From Pseudomonadota bacterium (GTDB taxonomy: Bacteria > Pseudomonadota > Gammaproteobacteria > Burkholderiales > Thiobacillaceae), in contig JAJXTE010000005.1 in the NCBI GenBank assembly GCA_021784115.1, positions 1-45,713 of the forward strand: 45,713 nucleotides of DNA, given 5' to 3'. This document shows positions 17,781-25,378 of this stretch, piece after piece; within the stretch, counting starts at the first letter, position 1; each line of letters opens with the position of its first letter. A program made the translations under genes and the position numbers. The notes under the pieces are model-generated. The model was not told where the DNA came from. It saw only the letters and a program-made list of their open reading frames with translations, and ran no database searches.

Positions 17781-19057
17781 GCGTGCAAGCCGGGCTCTCC
17801 TTCGAACAAGCCCCGCCGTTTTCGCTGCCGCTGCGATTTCTTCTCACCGCCCCGCTGTTTCTCCTGGCTGCCGCGGTACTGATCGCATGGGCGCCGGAAT
17901 CGCTGGCCACGCGCTGGACGCCCCAGGCACTTGCCCTCACCCACGCGCTCACGCTCGGCTTCCTCGCCATGGCGATGCTGGGTGCGCTGATGCAGATGCT
18001 GCCGGTGGTGGCGGGTTCGCCGCTGCCTGCACCACGGCCGGTGGCTTGGCTCAGCCACGTCTCGCTGGTGCTCGGAACGCTCTCCCTGATGACAGGCTTC
18101 CTGAGCGCCAACCCGGCCGCGTTCGGCATCGGCATCGTCCTGCTGGGCGGCGGGTTCGCCGTTTTTATCGCGGCAGCCGCCACCAGTCTCGGGCGCGCCG
18201 CGGGCAACGTCACGGTCTGGGGCATGCGCCTTGCGGTCCTGAGCCTGGGCCTGACCCTCCTGCTGGGCCTGGCGCTGGCGCTGCTGCGCGCCGGCGCGTG
18301 GACCCCGCCCGCGGCCGAAGCCGCGCTCGCTGCGCACGCCGCGTTCGGACTGCTCGGCTGGGTGTTGCTGCTGGTCATCGCCGTGGCCTTCCAGGTCGTG
18401 CCGATGTTCCAGATCACCCCGCCCTATCCGCCCCAGTTGAGCCGCTGGCTGACCGCCGTGCTCTTTGTCCTGCTAGTGCTCCGCGCCGCCTCGGCGCTGG
18501 TGCGGCCCGCCGCCGCCCATCTTGTCGATTCCGGCCTCGCCGCCGGCATTCTGCTGTTTGCCGTCGTCACCCTGAGGCTGCAATCCCGCCGCCGCAGGAA
18601 GTTGCCCGACGTCACCCTCGATTTCTGGCGGCTGGGGATGGCCAGCCTGATCGCCTGCGTGGGTGTCTGGCTAGCCGCCCGGTTATGGCCGGCCGCGGCA
18701 GCCAGCCCCCTCTATCCCATGCTGCTGGCCGTGTTGTTCATGGGCGGCTTCGGCGTGAGTGTGGTGAGCGGCATGCTCTACAAGATCATCCCGTTTCTGG
18801 CGTGGTTTCATCTGCAGGCGCAGTTGCAGGCCCGCGCAGGCAGTATTCCCACCATGAAGGAGATGATTGCGGAGCGCGGGACGCGCCTGCATTTCCGCAT
18901 CCATCTGGCCACCTGCGCATTGCTCGTCGGCGGCCTGCTGTGGACGCCGCTGGCCAGGGCGGCGGGCATCACGCTGGCCTTGTCGGCGCTGCTGCTGTGG
19001 ATCAACCTGCTGTCGGCGGTGCGCCGATTTTCCCGGCACGGCGGACGTTTTGTCTGA
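17777..19057 (+). CDS. Multispanning membrane protein, NnrS-like
   Basis: A 426-residue inner-membrane protein with about 12 hydrophobic segments. His residues open two helices: LTHALTLGFLAMAMLGALMQ followed by MLPVVAG, and AAHAAFGLLGW followed by FQVVPMFQ. This resembles NnrS and related haem/copper-containing membrane proteins of denitrifiers. The H-to-LP-x-V-x-G spacing is shared with the protein at 21030-22157, so the two are probably distant paralogues. It is translationally coupled to the DUF2249 gene (ATGA). A role in NO metabolism or respiratory assembly is inferred from context. Confidence 0.72.
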   Translation: MSVQAGLSFEQAPPFSLPLRFLLTAPLFLLAAAVLIAWAPESLATRWTPQALALTHALTLGFLAMAMLGALMQMLPVVAGSPLPAPRPVAWLSHVSLVLGTLSLMTGFLSANPAAFGIGIVLLGGGFAVFIAAAATSLGRAAGNVTVWGMRLAVLSLGLTLLLGLALALLRAGAWTPPAAEAALAAHAAFGLLGWVLLLVIAVAFQVVPMFQITPPYPPQLSRWLTAVLFVLLVLRAASALVRPAAAHLVDSGLAAGILLFAVVTLRLQSRRRRKLPDVTLDFWRLGMASLIACVGVWLAARLWPAAAASPLYPMLLAVLFMGGFGVSVVSGMLYKIIPFLAWFHLQAQLQARAGSIPTMKEMIAERGTRLHFRIHLATCALLVGGLLWTPLARAAGITLALSALLLWINLLSAVRRFSRHGGRFV

Positions 19058-19074
19058 TGCCGGCCGCGGACCGT

Positions 19075-19401
19075 TCAGCCCGTACTCCAGGCGCGCGGAC
19101 GTTTCATGCCGGCGATCTTGCATGCCTGCTTGACATAGCCATAGGCGAACAGCTTGAAGAGCGCGTTGCGCGCATCGGCCCCCAGGCGGTTCGACAAGTG
19201 CTTGATCACATAGCGCGCGTCCGGCGCGATCTGGTGCTCTTCGTAATATTCCCGCATGAAACGGATGACATCCCAGTGATCGTCGGTCAGCTTGACGTTC
19301 TCCGCGCGTGCAAGATGCTCGGCGACGGCCTCGTTCCACTCGCCGGGTTCCACCAGATAGCCTTCCTCGTCAAGGGCAGGCAGGGTTACCGTTGCGTCCA
19401 T
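19075..19401 (-). CDS. TusE/DsrC/DsvC family sulfur-relay-like protein
   Basis: A 108-residue DsrC-family protein. The family core is clear: LDEEGYLVEPGEWNEAVAEHLA, LTDDHWDVIRFMREYYEEH and NALFKLFAYGYVKQACKIAG. DsrC carries two C-terminal-arm cysteines; here the inner one is present (KQACKIAG) but the protein ends MKRPRAWSTG instead of a penultimate-Cys PTGCV-type end. It therefore cannot do the canonical trisulfide chemistry of DsrC and is not a typical TusE either. A regulatory or carrier role is possible. The start follows GAGGAGG at ideal spacing. Confidence 0.88.
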   Translation of the reverse strand: MDATVTLPALDEEGYLVEPGEWNEAVAEHLARAENVKLTDDHWDVIRFMREYYEEHQIAPDARYVIKHLSNRLGADARNALFKLFAYGYVKQACKIAGMKRPRAWSTG

Positions 19402-19471
19402 CGTTCAACCTCCTCAAAGATGCCCGATACGATTGCATCAGGCAGACCAGAAAACAGGGCCACTCGCGGCG

Positions 19472-20041
19472 TCAGGCGAGGGCCGGGATCAGTCCCAGCA
19501 TGACCAGCAGCACCCATGCGATGAGTCCGAGCGCGGTCACGACATAGGCGATATCGAGTGCGATCAGGCCTTCCTGGACCTTCAGAATGCGCTGCACGCC
19601 GCGAGAAATAAGGATGACGGAGCCTGCCAGACCCACTGCGAGCCCGGCCATGATGACGATGACCTGGTCATAGAAGAGCACCAGCGACGAAAGCCAGAGC
19701 GGAACCGCTGCGATCGCAGCCAGCGCGAACGCATCGCGATCGCTGCTCGCGATCCCCTTGCTGCGCGCAACCGATTGGATCGTCCAGGCCATGAGCGGAA
19801 CGGTCAGCAACTCGGCCATCAGAAAGATGAGCGCGGCCATGCTCCATGCCATCCCGGTCGTATGCGGAAACAGCACGGCACCCACATGATGGCCGGCATA
19901 TTCGAGCATCAGAGGCGGAACCAGGGAAAACGGCACGACCAGCAGGGCGAACAGCTTGAGGGCAGAGGGCTGCGTTTGCGCAACCTGATTCCAGCCGTCC
20001 CTCGATGATGTGAAAAGCTTGTGGATGTGCAGGATACTCAT
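19472..20041 (-). CDS. Yip1-family inner-membrane protein
   Basis: A 189-residue protein with about five transmembrane helices (LFALLVVPFSLVPPLML, MAALIFLMAELLTVPLMAW, FALAAIAAVPLWLSSLVLF, IMAGLAVGLAGSVILI, and a last helix near the C-terminus). The N-terminal HKLFTSSRDGWNQVAQTQPS resembles the cytoplasmic lead of bacterial Yip1/DUF1282 proteins. Function unknown. The start at 20041 is set by AAGGAGA, six bases upstream; an upstream in-frame Met at 20119 has no such site. It is divergent from the marR-type gene. Confidence 0.75.
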   Translation of the reverse strand: MSILHIHKLFTSSRDGWNQVAQTQPSALKLFALLVVPFSLVPPLMLEYAGHHVGAVLFPHTTGMAWSMAALIFLMAELLTVPLMAWTIQSVARSKGIASSDRDAFALAAIAAVPLWLSSLVLFYDQVIVIMAGLAVGLAGSVILISRGVQRILKVQEGLIALDIAYVVTALGLIAWVLLVMLGLIPALA

Positions 20042-20142
20042 GGGAATCTCCTTTTCAGAACGCAGCGTCCGATCATGTTTGGTGGCCCTCTCCGAGCCGC
20101 AGTGCTGAAATCCACCCACGAAGATCGGTCACGGTTTATTTA

Positions 20143-20157
20143 TATCACAATATGATA
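20143..20157. promoter_or_regulatory. Palindrome in the divergent promoter region
   Basis: TATCACAATATGATA is a perfect inverted repeat (TATCA, 5-nt spacer, TGATA) 33 nt before the marR-type start and in an AT-rich pocket between two divergent genes. Size and position suit a MarR-type operator; direct evidence is lacking. Confidence 0.45.
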
Positions 20158-20189
20158 CAAAATCCAGCAACCTGTCTGAGCCCTGAAAA

Positions 20190-20612
20190 ATGACCTCACC
20201 CCGCCTGAGCAAAAAGGACTTCGAAGCGCTCTCCGATTTCCGCTATCAGCTCCGGCGCTTCCTGCGTTTCAGCGAAGAGGTGACCCACCGGCGCGGCATC
20301 ACCCATCTGCAATACCAGTTGCTGCTGCACATACGCGGGTTTCCGGGCCGCGAATGGGCGACGGTAAGCGAATTGGCCGAACGCCTCCAGGCCCATCATC
20401 ATGGCGTGGTCTCGCTGATCTCGCGCTGCGAAAAGCTGGGACTGGTGACGCGTCAGGTGGGGCGCCACGACCGACGCTCGGTGGAGGTGCACCTGACGCC
20501 CGAAGGAAACGAAGTGCTGGCCGAGCTTGCGGCGCAGCACCGCGAAGAACTCCTGCGGCTGCAAGGGATTTTCCGCGTCCCCGGGGCGGATGAACTGGAT
20601 GCCGGCAAATAG
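20190..20612 (+). CDS. MarR family transcriptional regulator
   Basis: A 140-residue winged-helix regulator. Residues 25-110 have the MarR layout: HLQYQLLLHIRGFPGREWATVSELAERL, the recognition helix AHHHGVVSLISRCEKLGLV and the wing TRQVGRHDRRSVEVHLTPEG. An amphipathic C-terminal helix (VLAELAAQHREELLRL) would dimerise. The ligand is unknown. It probably controls the divergent membrane-protein gene and itself through the palindrome at 20143-20157. Confidence 0.9.
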   Translation: MTSPRLSKKDFEALSDFRYQLRRFLRFSEEVTHRRGITHLQYQLLLHIRGFPGREWATVSELAERLQAHHHGVVSLISRCEKLGLVTRQVGRHDRRSVEVHLTPEGNEVLAELAAQHREELLRLQGIFRVPGADELDAGK

Positions 20613-20726
20613 CGCGGGCCGGCGCATGCATGGATGCGGTGACGGATGCAGCCCCTGCCCGCCGCCGCCGGGACGGGCACCCGGGAGCGTGCCCAAAAAA
20701 GCAGACAGAAAATGAAAACCTGCGTC

Positions 20727-20752
20727 TATAATATGCATTCCATTTACTTCTT
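20727..20752 (+). promoter_or_regulatory. TATAAT promoter with NsrR-like operator
   Basis: TATAAT at 20727-20732 overlaps the left end of a 23-bp site at 20730-20752. That site keeps AA-ATGCATT on the left and C-TCTT on the right of the NsrR consensus (about 16 of 22) and matches the site at 17019-17041 at 14 of 23 positions. The downstream gene is a DUF2249 protein. Confidence 0.45.
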
Positions 20753-20766
20753 TAAGGACAGCAGAC

Positions 20767-21021
20767 ATGAATGCCCACCTTCATCTACGCCAGGACCAGG
20801 TCTACCCATTCGACGCCCGCGGGATCGCCAAGCGCTTCCGTCATGCCGCCATTTTCGGCGCGCTGGACGCGCTGAATTCGGGCGAGCGCATGCGTTTCGT
20901 CAACGATCACGACCCCCTGCCCCTCCTCGATCAGCTGCGCAACCGTTACGGCGAAGCCGTTGAAATCCAGTACCTGCAGCGCAACCCCGGCGAAATCGTG
21001 ATCGACTTCATCCGCAGCTGA
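20767..21021 (+). CDS. DUF2249 domain protein
   Basis: An 84-residue DUF2249 protein: YPFDARGIAKRFRHAAIFGALDALNSGERMRFVNDHDPLPLLDQLRNRYG, then a strand pair ending GEIVIDFIRS. It is more divergent from the copy at 17511 than the common fold would suggest. It starts a short operon with the membrane protein 8 nt downstream, mirroring the arrangement at 17.5 kb. A Shine-Dalgarno AAGGA lies 10 nt before the ATG. Function unknown; NO-linked by context. Confidence 0.87.
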   Translation: MNAHLHLRQDQVYPFDARGIAKRFRHAAIFGALDALNSGERMRFVNDHDPLPLLDQLRNRYGEAVEIQYLQRNPGEIVIDFIRS

Positions 21022-21029
21022 GTTCCGCT

Positions 21030-22157
21030 GTGTTGCCGGCGCTGGTGTTCCTTGCTCTGGTTGCGTTCGCCGCGGCCTTGCTGGGTTCACCCCACGCCGG
21101 ACGCGCTGCCACGCTGCACCTGTTCCTGGCGGTGGGCGCCATGCCGCTGATCTTCGGCGCCATGGGTTACTTTATTCCCGTGCTGACGCGAACCCGCGCC
21201 GCCCGCGCCGGCGTGCTTAGCGTCCCCATCCTGGGGCTGGCCGGCGGCGCGCTGGCTGTGGCTTCATTCAGCCTCCCCGGCATGGCATGGGGACGCTATG
21301 CCGGCGCGTTCCTGGCGGCAATGGCTGCCGGCACGCTGCTCGTCTGGAGCGGGCGCCGGCGCGCCGGGATGCTGGGCCGCCCGCACCCCGGTCTGGCCTG
21401 GTACGACGCCGCGCTGGCCTGTCTCCTGTGCGCCCTGCTCGCCATCCTCGCCAGCGCGATCTGGCCGCAGCAGTGGACCGCCTTGCGCCGCCTCCACCTC
21501 CACCTCAACACACTCGGCTTCGTCGGATTGACCGCTCTGAGCACGCTCTCGGTGCTGCTGCCCACCGTCACCGGCCGGCCCGATCCGAACGTGGGGACAC
21601 GGTTGCGCCACGATCTGCCTTGGGCCGTGGCCGGTGCCTTGCTGGTCGCGCTCGGCGCGGCGTGGTTCGGCCCGCTCGCGTGGCTCGGCGGCGCGTTATG
21701 GTCGATCCCGCTGCTGCGGCTGGGGGCCAGCTGGCTGCGGCTGTATCGCGCCGAAATCTTCGCACTGCACGGCGCCGCGCCGCTGCTCGCCGCCGCGCTG
21801 GCCGGACTCGCCCTCAGCCTGCTTGCCGGCGCCGCCGCTGCCGCCCTTCCCGCGCTCGCCCCCACGTCGGCGTTTGTCGCCGGCTTTCTGCTGCCCCTGG
21901 TATCCGGCGCGGCCAGCCAGCTTTTGCCCGTCTGGCTGCGCCCGGGCGTGCAGGGCCCCTGGCACGCGTCGCTGCGAAACAATCTGGGACGCTACGGCGG
22001 CGCCCGTGCCGCGCTGTTCTGCATGAGCGGCATCTTGGCCGGAGCGGGCCTTGAATGGGGCGTTCTGCTGGGCGGGGCCACGCTGGCCTGGTTCGTGCTG
22101 CAGGCCGTTGGGGCCCTGCTGCATGCCGCGATCATCCCGAAAGACAATACGCCATGA
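21030..22157 (+). CDS. Multispanning membrane protein, NnrS-like
   Basis: A 375-residue protein, nearly all hydrophobic, with about 11-12 helices. His-led helices are present: LHLFLAVGAMPLIFGAMGYF followed by IPVLTRT, and LHLHLNTLGFVGLTALSTLS followed by VLLPTVTG. The second aligns with the start of the NnrS-like protein at 17777 (LH-x2-TLGF and LP-x-V-x-G shared). The start is a GTG at 21030, 8 nt after the DUF2249 stop. Its stop overlaps the following ATG. It is probably a haem- or copper-binding membrane protein of NO metabolism. Confidence 0.72.
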   Translation: MLPALVFLALVAFAAALLGSPHAGRAATLHLFLAVGAMPLIFGAMGYFIPVLTRTRAARAGVLSVPILGLAGGALAVASFSLPGMAWGRYAGAFLAAMAAGTLLVWSGRRRAGMLGRPHPGLAWYDAALACLLCALLAILASAIWPQQWTALRRLHLHLNTLGFVGLTALSTLSVLLPTVTGRPDPNVGTRLRHDLPWAVAGALLVALGAAWFGPLAWLGGALWSIPLLRLGASWLRLYRAEIFALHGAAPLLAAALAGLALSLLAGAAAAALPALAPTSAFVAGFLLPLVSGAASQLLPVWLRPGVQGPWHASLRNNLGRYGGARAALFCMSGILAGAGLEWGVLLGGATLAWFVLQAVGALLHAAIIPKDNTP

Positions 22158-22339
22158 GCGTCCCGGCTTTTTTCGATGCCGTTGCCCGCATCACGCTGCA
22201 CGATCCCCTCGCCGAACGCTTCGGCGCTGCCGACAACGGAAGGATCGAATACGGCTACGTTGATGCGGCCTGGCCGGCCGACGGCGCCCGATTCAAGCCT
22301 GAGCCCTCGGCGCCCAGCCCTCGATCAGGGTCGCGATGA
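22154..22339 (+). pseudogene. Truncated remnant of an FmdE-like protein gene
   Basis: The first ~39 residues (SVPAFFDAVARITLHDPLAE, GRIEYGYVDAA) resemble the N-terminus of FmdE-domain proteins of ~200 residues found near denitrification genes. I recall that in those the sequence continues with an AGHSCPTVAG-like Cys motif. Here it departs abruptly into AWPADGARFKPEP and runs into the 3' end of the convergent TetR gene. The start overlaps the previous stop by ATGA, so the gene was once part of this operon. A deletion has probably removed most of it. The family call is from memory. Confidence 0.5.
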
Positions 22340-22904
22340 CCGCATCGGCCTGCTCCGCCAGATCGAAGCGGTGGTCCGAGAGTATCCAGCGGAAAGCCAG
22401 CCCCTGCACGGCCGCGATCAATATGCAGGCGTTCTGCTGGGGAACGATGTCGGAGCGGATTTCCCCATCCGCCTGCGCGGCGACGATCAGGCCGGCGATG
22501 AAATTCAGAAAAAAAAGCACCAATTCGTTCATGCGGTCGCGGACCATTGGGTCGCCGCTTTGCAGTTCTTCGGAAAACAACAGCCTGGGAATGCCCGGTT
22601 GCTTCTGGATGAAATTCAGGTGCGCACGGATGACCGCCTTCAGGCGTTCCAGTGGCGTCAGCTGCGCCAGACCGAGCCCGGCCATTTCTTGCTGAAGCCG
22701 CTCCTGCACGGTGTCCACCAGCGCAACCAGGACGTGACTCTTGTTGCCGAAGTGGAGGAACAGGGTGGGCTGGGCAATGCCGACCGCCTTGGAAAGCGAA
22801 CGCGTGGTGAGCCTGGCCACCCCTTCATAGCGAATGATTTCCATGGCCGCCTCGATGATGTCATGGCGGCGGACCTCTGCAGATTTCCTTTTTTTAACGA
22901 CCAT
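22293..22904 (-). CDS. TetR family transcriptional regulator
   Basis: A 203-residue TetR-type regulator. Residues 10-55 form the helix-turn-helix (RRHDIIEAAMEIIRYEGVARLTTRSLSKAVGIAQPTLFLHFGNK). The ligand/dimer domain follows, with LNFIQKQPGIPRLLFSEEL typical of one subgroup. The start at MVVKKRKSAEVRR (22904) is preferred; an upstream Met at 22952 adds poorly matching residues. The ribosome site is weak either way. Its likely target is the operon immediately upstream on the same strand, whose promoter carries a 26-bp palindrome. Confidence 0.9.
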   Translation of the reverse strand: MVVKKRKSAEVRRHDIIEAAMEIIRYEGVARLTTRSLSKAVGIAQPTLFLHFGNKSHVLVALVDTVQERLQQEMAGLGLAQLTPLERLKAVIRAHLNFIQKQPGIPRLLFSEELQSGDPMVRDRMNELVLFFLNFIAGLIVAAQADGEIRSDIVPQQNACILIAAVQGLAFRWILSDHRFDLAEQADAVIATLIEGWAPRAQA

Positions 22905-23042
22905 TGGGTTCTTGTGTCTGGCGCAATTCCAGCGTGCGAATAGTAGGAGCATTCTGCCGGGCGGTGACCCGTCAGGTACACGGAAGCAAAAACGGCAGCA
23001 GTGAGAATACCTGCTGCCGAAAGGTACACCGTCAGATCCTGT

Positions 23043-23246
23043 TCAGGAACAGCAACTGCCTTCCTTGACGCCTGCTTTCTTGAGCATGAAAGCCAGCGGA
23101 CAGAACCCGGTCACGCCGCTTTGCGCCAGATTGGCTCCGACAAATGCCGTCAGCCAGATCCACGCAGGATCGGAAAAATGGGCCAGAGCGATGCTGAGCA
23201 GCACCATCAGGCCCGCCACAAGATGTACGGTTCGATCGACGGTCAT
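23043..23246 (-). CDS. DUF2892 family membrane protein
   Basis: A 67-residue protein with two short hydrophobic helices (VAGLMVLLSIALAHF, WLTAFVGANLAQSGVTGFCPL) as in YgaP-type inner-membrane modules. FCPLAFMLKKAGVKEGSCCS ends the protein with three Cys residues, two adjacent. It lies 12 nt after the fadL-like gene and is the last gene of that operon. Family function is unknown, often sulfur- or redox-associated. Confidence 0.85.
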   Translation of the reverse strand: MTVDRTVHLVAGLMVLLSIALAHFSDPAWIWLTAFVGANLAQSGVTGFCPLAFMLKKAGVKEGSCCS

Positions 23247-23258
23247 GACGTTCTCCTA

Positions 23259-24416
23259 TCAAAACATGTAACTGATCTGGACATTGGCGATGTTTTGTTC
23301 CAACTCGATCTTCGTCGGGGTCGTATTGGACGTCACATCGTTCTGGAAGGCGTGCATGTATGAAAGCGAAGCCGACACCTTGTCGCTCAGCTTGCGTGTC
23401 ATGCCCACCGACAGGTGTTTCTCGGTGACGGCCAGCGATCCGATGTTGGCGTTCACGTCCTCCCGGCCGATGGGAGACTTGCCATAGTTGAAACCGACCC
23501 GCACCGTGGTCTTGGGGTTGATCTCCTTCTGCACGCCAATGGCATACACGATCTGGTCGTCCCAGCCGAAATTCAGACTGGCCGGGATGGGTCCGGCGTA
23601 GCCAGCGGGTCGGCTCACGGCGATCGACCCCAGTACATCGCTGAACTGGATATATTTCACGTCGGCCTCGATCAGCAGTCCCGGCATGGGCTTGAAAGCC
23701 ATGCCCAGGGCAAATTGCTGGGGTGCGTCCATGGTCATGGCAATCTCGCCCGCCGTGGTGTTCCACTTGAATTCGCCCATGCTCTGCTTGCTGGTCCACG
23801 AAGCACCCAGCTGCAGCCGGTCGCTGAGCTTGTAGATCACGCCCGCGGTCGCCCCGAAGCCGTACACCTGGTTCTGCGGCAGGGTGTACTGCGGATTGGA
23901 CAGCGCCAGGCTCTGGTAATCGATGTTGAGCGCGGCGCCAACAGACAGTTTGTCGCTGACCTTGTAGCCGAAGCCGGGGGCGATCTTGTAGAACTGCTTG
24001 GTGGTGACAACGGCCTGATTGCCGGGCGCCGCCGCCGTATCGGGGAAATCGACCCCCATGCCCGACAGACCCGCCATGCCCATGCCCAGATAGAGTCGGT
24101 CATTCACATTGAAGGCCACCGCACCCGACGGAATCAGGTAATAGTCGGAATCGCTCTCGAAGCCGTTGGCCTTGCGCGGCGGATTGAGCAGGCCAAAGCC
24201 CATGTCGAAGCGCACGTCCTTCATTCCGAGCTCAGCCAGGCCGGCGGGGTTGCTCATGATCGTTCCGGCATCCTGGGGGGCCGCCACGACCGCGCCGGCC
24301 ATGCCCCACTGGATGGCGGTGACGCCGATCATCTGATCGCCGTTGGTGGCGTGGGCCGCGGGTGCAAAAGAATAGATGGCAGCCGACACGGCGGCTGCAA
24401 CGAGCTGTTTGTTCAT
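23259..24416 (-). CDS. FadL/OmpP1/TodX family outer-membrane transporter
   Basis: A 385-residue beta-barrel protein. A signal peptide (MNKQLVAAAVSAAIYSFAPAAHA) precedes ATNGDQMIGV, with the FadL-type NPAGLAELG motif a little further on. The barrel ends in Phe (VQISYMF), the usual outer-membrane assembly signal. FadL homologues carry hydrophobic compounds such as fatty acids or aromatics across the outer membrane. It is in an operon with a cytochrome c'-like gene (31 nt upstream) and a DUF2892 gene. The start was set at MNKQ to give a proper signal peptide. Confidence 0.9.
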   Translation of the reverse strand: MNKQLVAAAVSAAIYSFAPAAHATNGDQMIGVTAIQWGMAGAVVAAPQDAGTIMSNPAGLAELGMKDVRFDMGFGLLNPPRKANGFESDSDYYLIPSGAVAFNVNDRLYLGMGMAGLSGMGVDFPDTAAAPGNQAVVTTKQFYKIAPGFGYKVSDKLSVGAALNIDYQSLALSNPQYTLPQNQVYGFGATAGVIYKLSDRLQLGASWTSKQSMGEFKWNTTAGEIAMTMDAPQQFALGMAFKPMPGLLIEADVKYIQFSDVLGSIAVSRPAGYAGPIPASLNFGWDDQIVYAIGVQKEINPKTTVRVGFNYGKSPIGREDVNANIGSLAVTEKHLSVGMTRKLSDKVSASLSYMHAFQNDVTSNTTPTKIELEQNIANVQISYMF

Positions 24417-24447
24417 GATCAAGTCTCCTCGATACAGGGGGTGGGTT

Positions 24448-25044
24448 CTACTTGCCAAGGGGCGTCATCAGGTTGGCCGAAATGCCGGGTGTGCCACGAA
24501 ATTTCTGATGGCAGGCCACGCATCCGGTCATGATGTCGCTCATGTAGGACGCTGCTCTCGGCATGTCGCCCGCATCTGCAGCGTCAGCCAGTTTGAGCGC
24601 GCTGCCTTCGACCGCGGCGTTCATCGCCGGCAGTACCGCCAGATCGCTGTCGTTGACCTTGTCCAGCGGGAAATAGGCCAGCAGCCCGCCCTTCGGAATC
24701 CGATGGAAGGCCAGTCGCCGGGCGGCATCGGATGCCTGCTCGGCGTTGTCGGTCGCCAGCGCCGACGCGATGGCCTGATACTCGGACAGAATTTCGTGCA
24801 TGACCTGACGCAGGGTCGTTTCCTTGGCGCGCCGTGGATGGGAAGCATGCAGTTTCTGGATGGTTGCTTTCAGTTCCGGGGAAAGGGCCATCACCTTCTG
24901 ACGCAGTTCCGGCTTGTACGTCTTCATCATCTGCTGCATTTCAGCCGGTGCCGAGGCAGCGTTCTTGGGCGTTTCGGCTACGGCAAGGCCAGACGTCACG
25001 AGACTGCCGGCAAGGATCAGGGGGGTAAACAGGGCTTTTTTCAT
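24448..25044 (-). CDS. Periplasmic cytochrome c'-like protein
   Basis: A 198-residue exported protein. The signal peptide MKKALFTPLILAGSLVTSGLAVAE is clear. The body is helical, and a single haem motif CVACH sits near the C-terminus (MTGCVACHQKFRG), the position typical of cytochrome c' and cytochrome c-556 types. These bind NO or serve as electron carriers. It leads the operon with the FadL-like transporter, which may point to oxidation of a hydrophobic or sulfur substrate. The start at 25044 is set by the signal peptide and an AGGAGGT-containing leader on the coding strand. Confidence 0.85.
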   Translation of the reverse strand: MKKALFTPLILAGSLVTSGLAVAETPKNAASAPAEMQQMMKTYKPELRQKVMALSPELKATIQKLHASHPRRAKETTLRQVMHEILSEYQAIASALATDNAEQASDAARRLAFHRIPKGGLLAYFPLDKVNDSDLAVLPAMNAAVEGSALKLADAADAGDMPRAASYMSDIMTGCVACHQKFRGTPGISANLMTPLGK

Positions 25045-25078
25045 GAAGGTTCTCCAGGAGGTGCGTTGGCACGGAATC

Positions 25079-25104
25079 AACACATGATCGTCCGATCACA
25101 TGTT
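25079..25104. promoter_or_regulatory. 26-bp palindrome, candidate TetR operator
   Basis: Two 12-bp arms (AACACATGATCG and CGATCACATGTT) flank a 2-nt centre and pair at all but the two positions where CA faces CA. It lies between the -10 and the ribosome site of the cytochrome gene, overlapping the likely transcription start. A TetR gene closes the same region, so it is the obvious candidate binder. Confidence 0.6.
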
Positions 25105-25110
25105 CGGTTG

Positions 25111-25138
25111 ATTATATAAGCCGCGTTATTTTATGCAA
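25111..25138 (-). promoter_or_regulatory. Sigma-70 promoter of the cytochrome/FadL operon
   Basis: On the minus strand TTGCAT (25133-25138), a 16-bp spacer and TATAAT (25111-25116) precede the cytochrome start by about 65 nt. The palindrome at 25079-25104 lies immediately downstream of the -10. Confidence 0.65.
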
Positions 25139-25378
25139 GCGGATCGTCAAGTCCTTATTCAAGTTGCGGCCGCTCGCAGTGCCCACCCGAATCATTCGGT
25201 GTCATCGCCGCACCGTGCGGATACAATTTCATCCTTGCAGCAGTGAATGGGGCCCGGCAACGTGCGGGTGTGTCCGCAACGGCCTTGATGGGCGGCGTAT
25301 TGCCGAGAACCGATACAGGGCAGCGTGGCGGATGCGCAAGCGCCGGCCGGCCCTGTCAATGAGAACCAAAGGATCAGA

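Noticed and set aside
20660-20702. GGGCAC/GTGCCC hairpin after the MarR gene as a terminator
   Set aside because: The run after the stem on the coding strand is A, not T, so it does not fit an intrinsic terminator in either direction.
25105-25118. FNR/Anr box near the cytochrome promoter (TTGATTATATAA)
   Set aside because: Only the first half-site TTGAT fits; the ATCAA half is missing.
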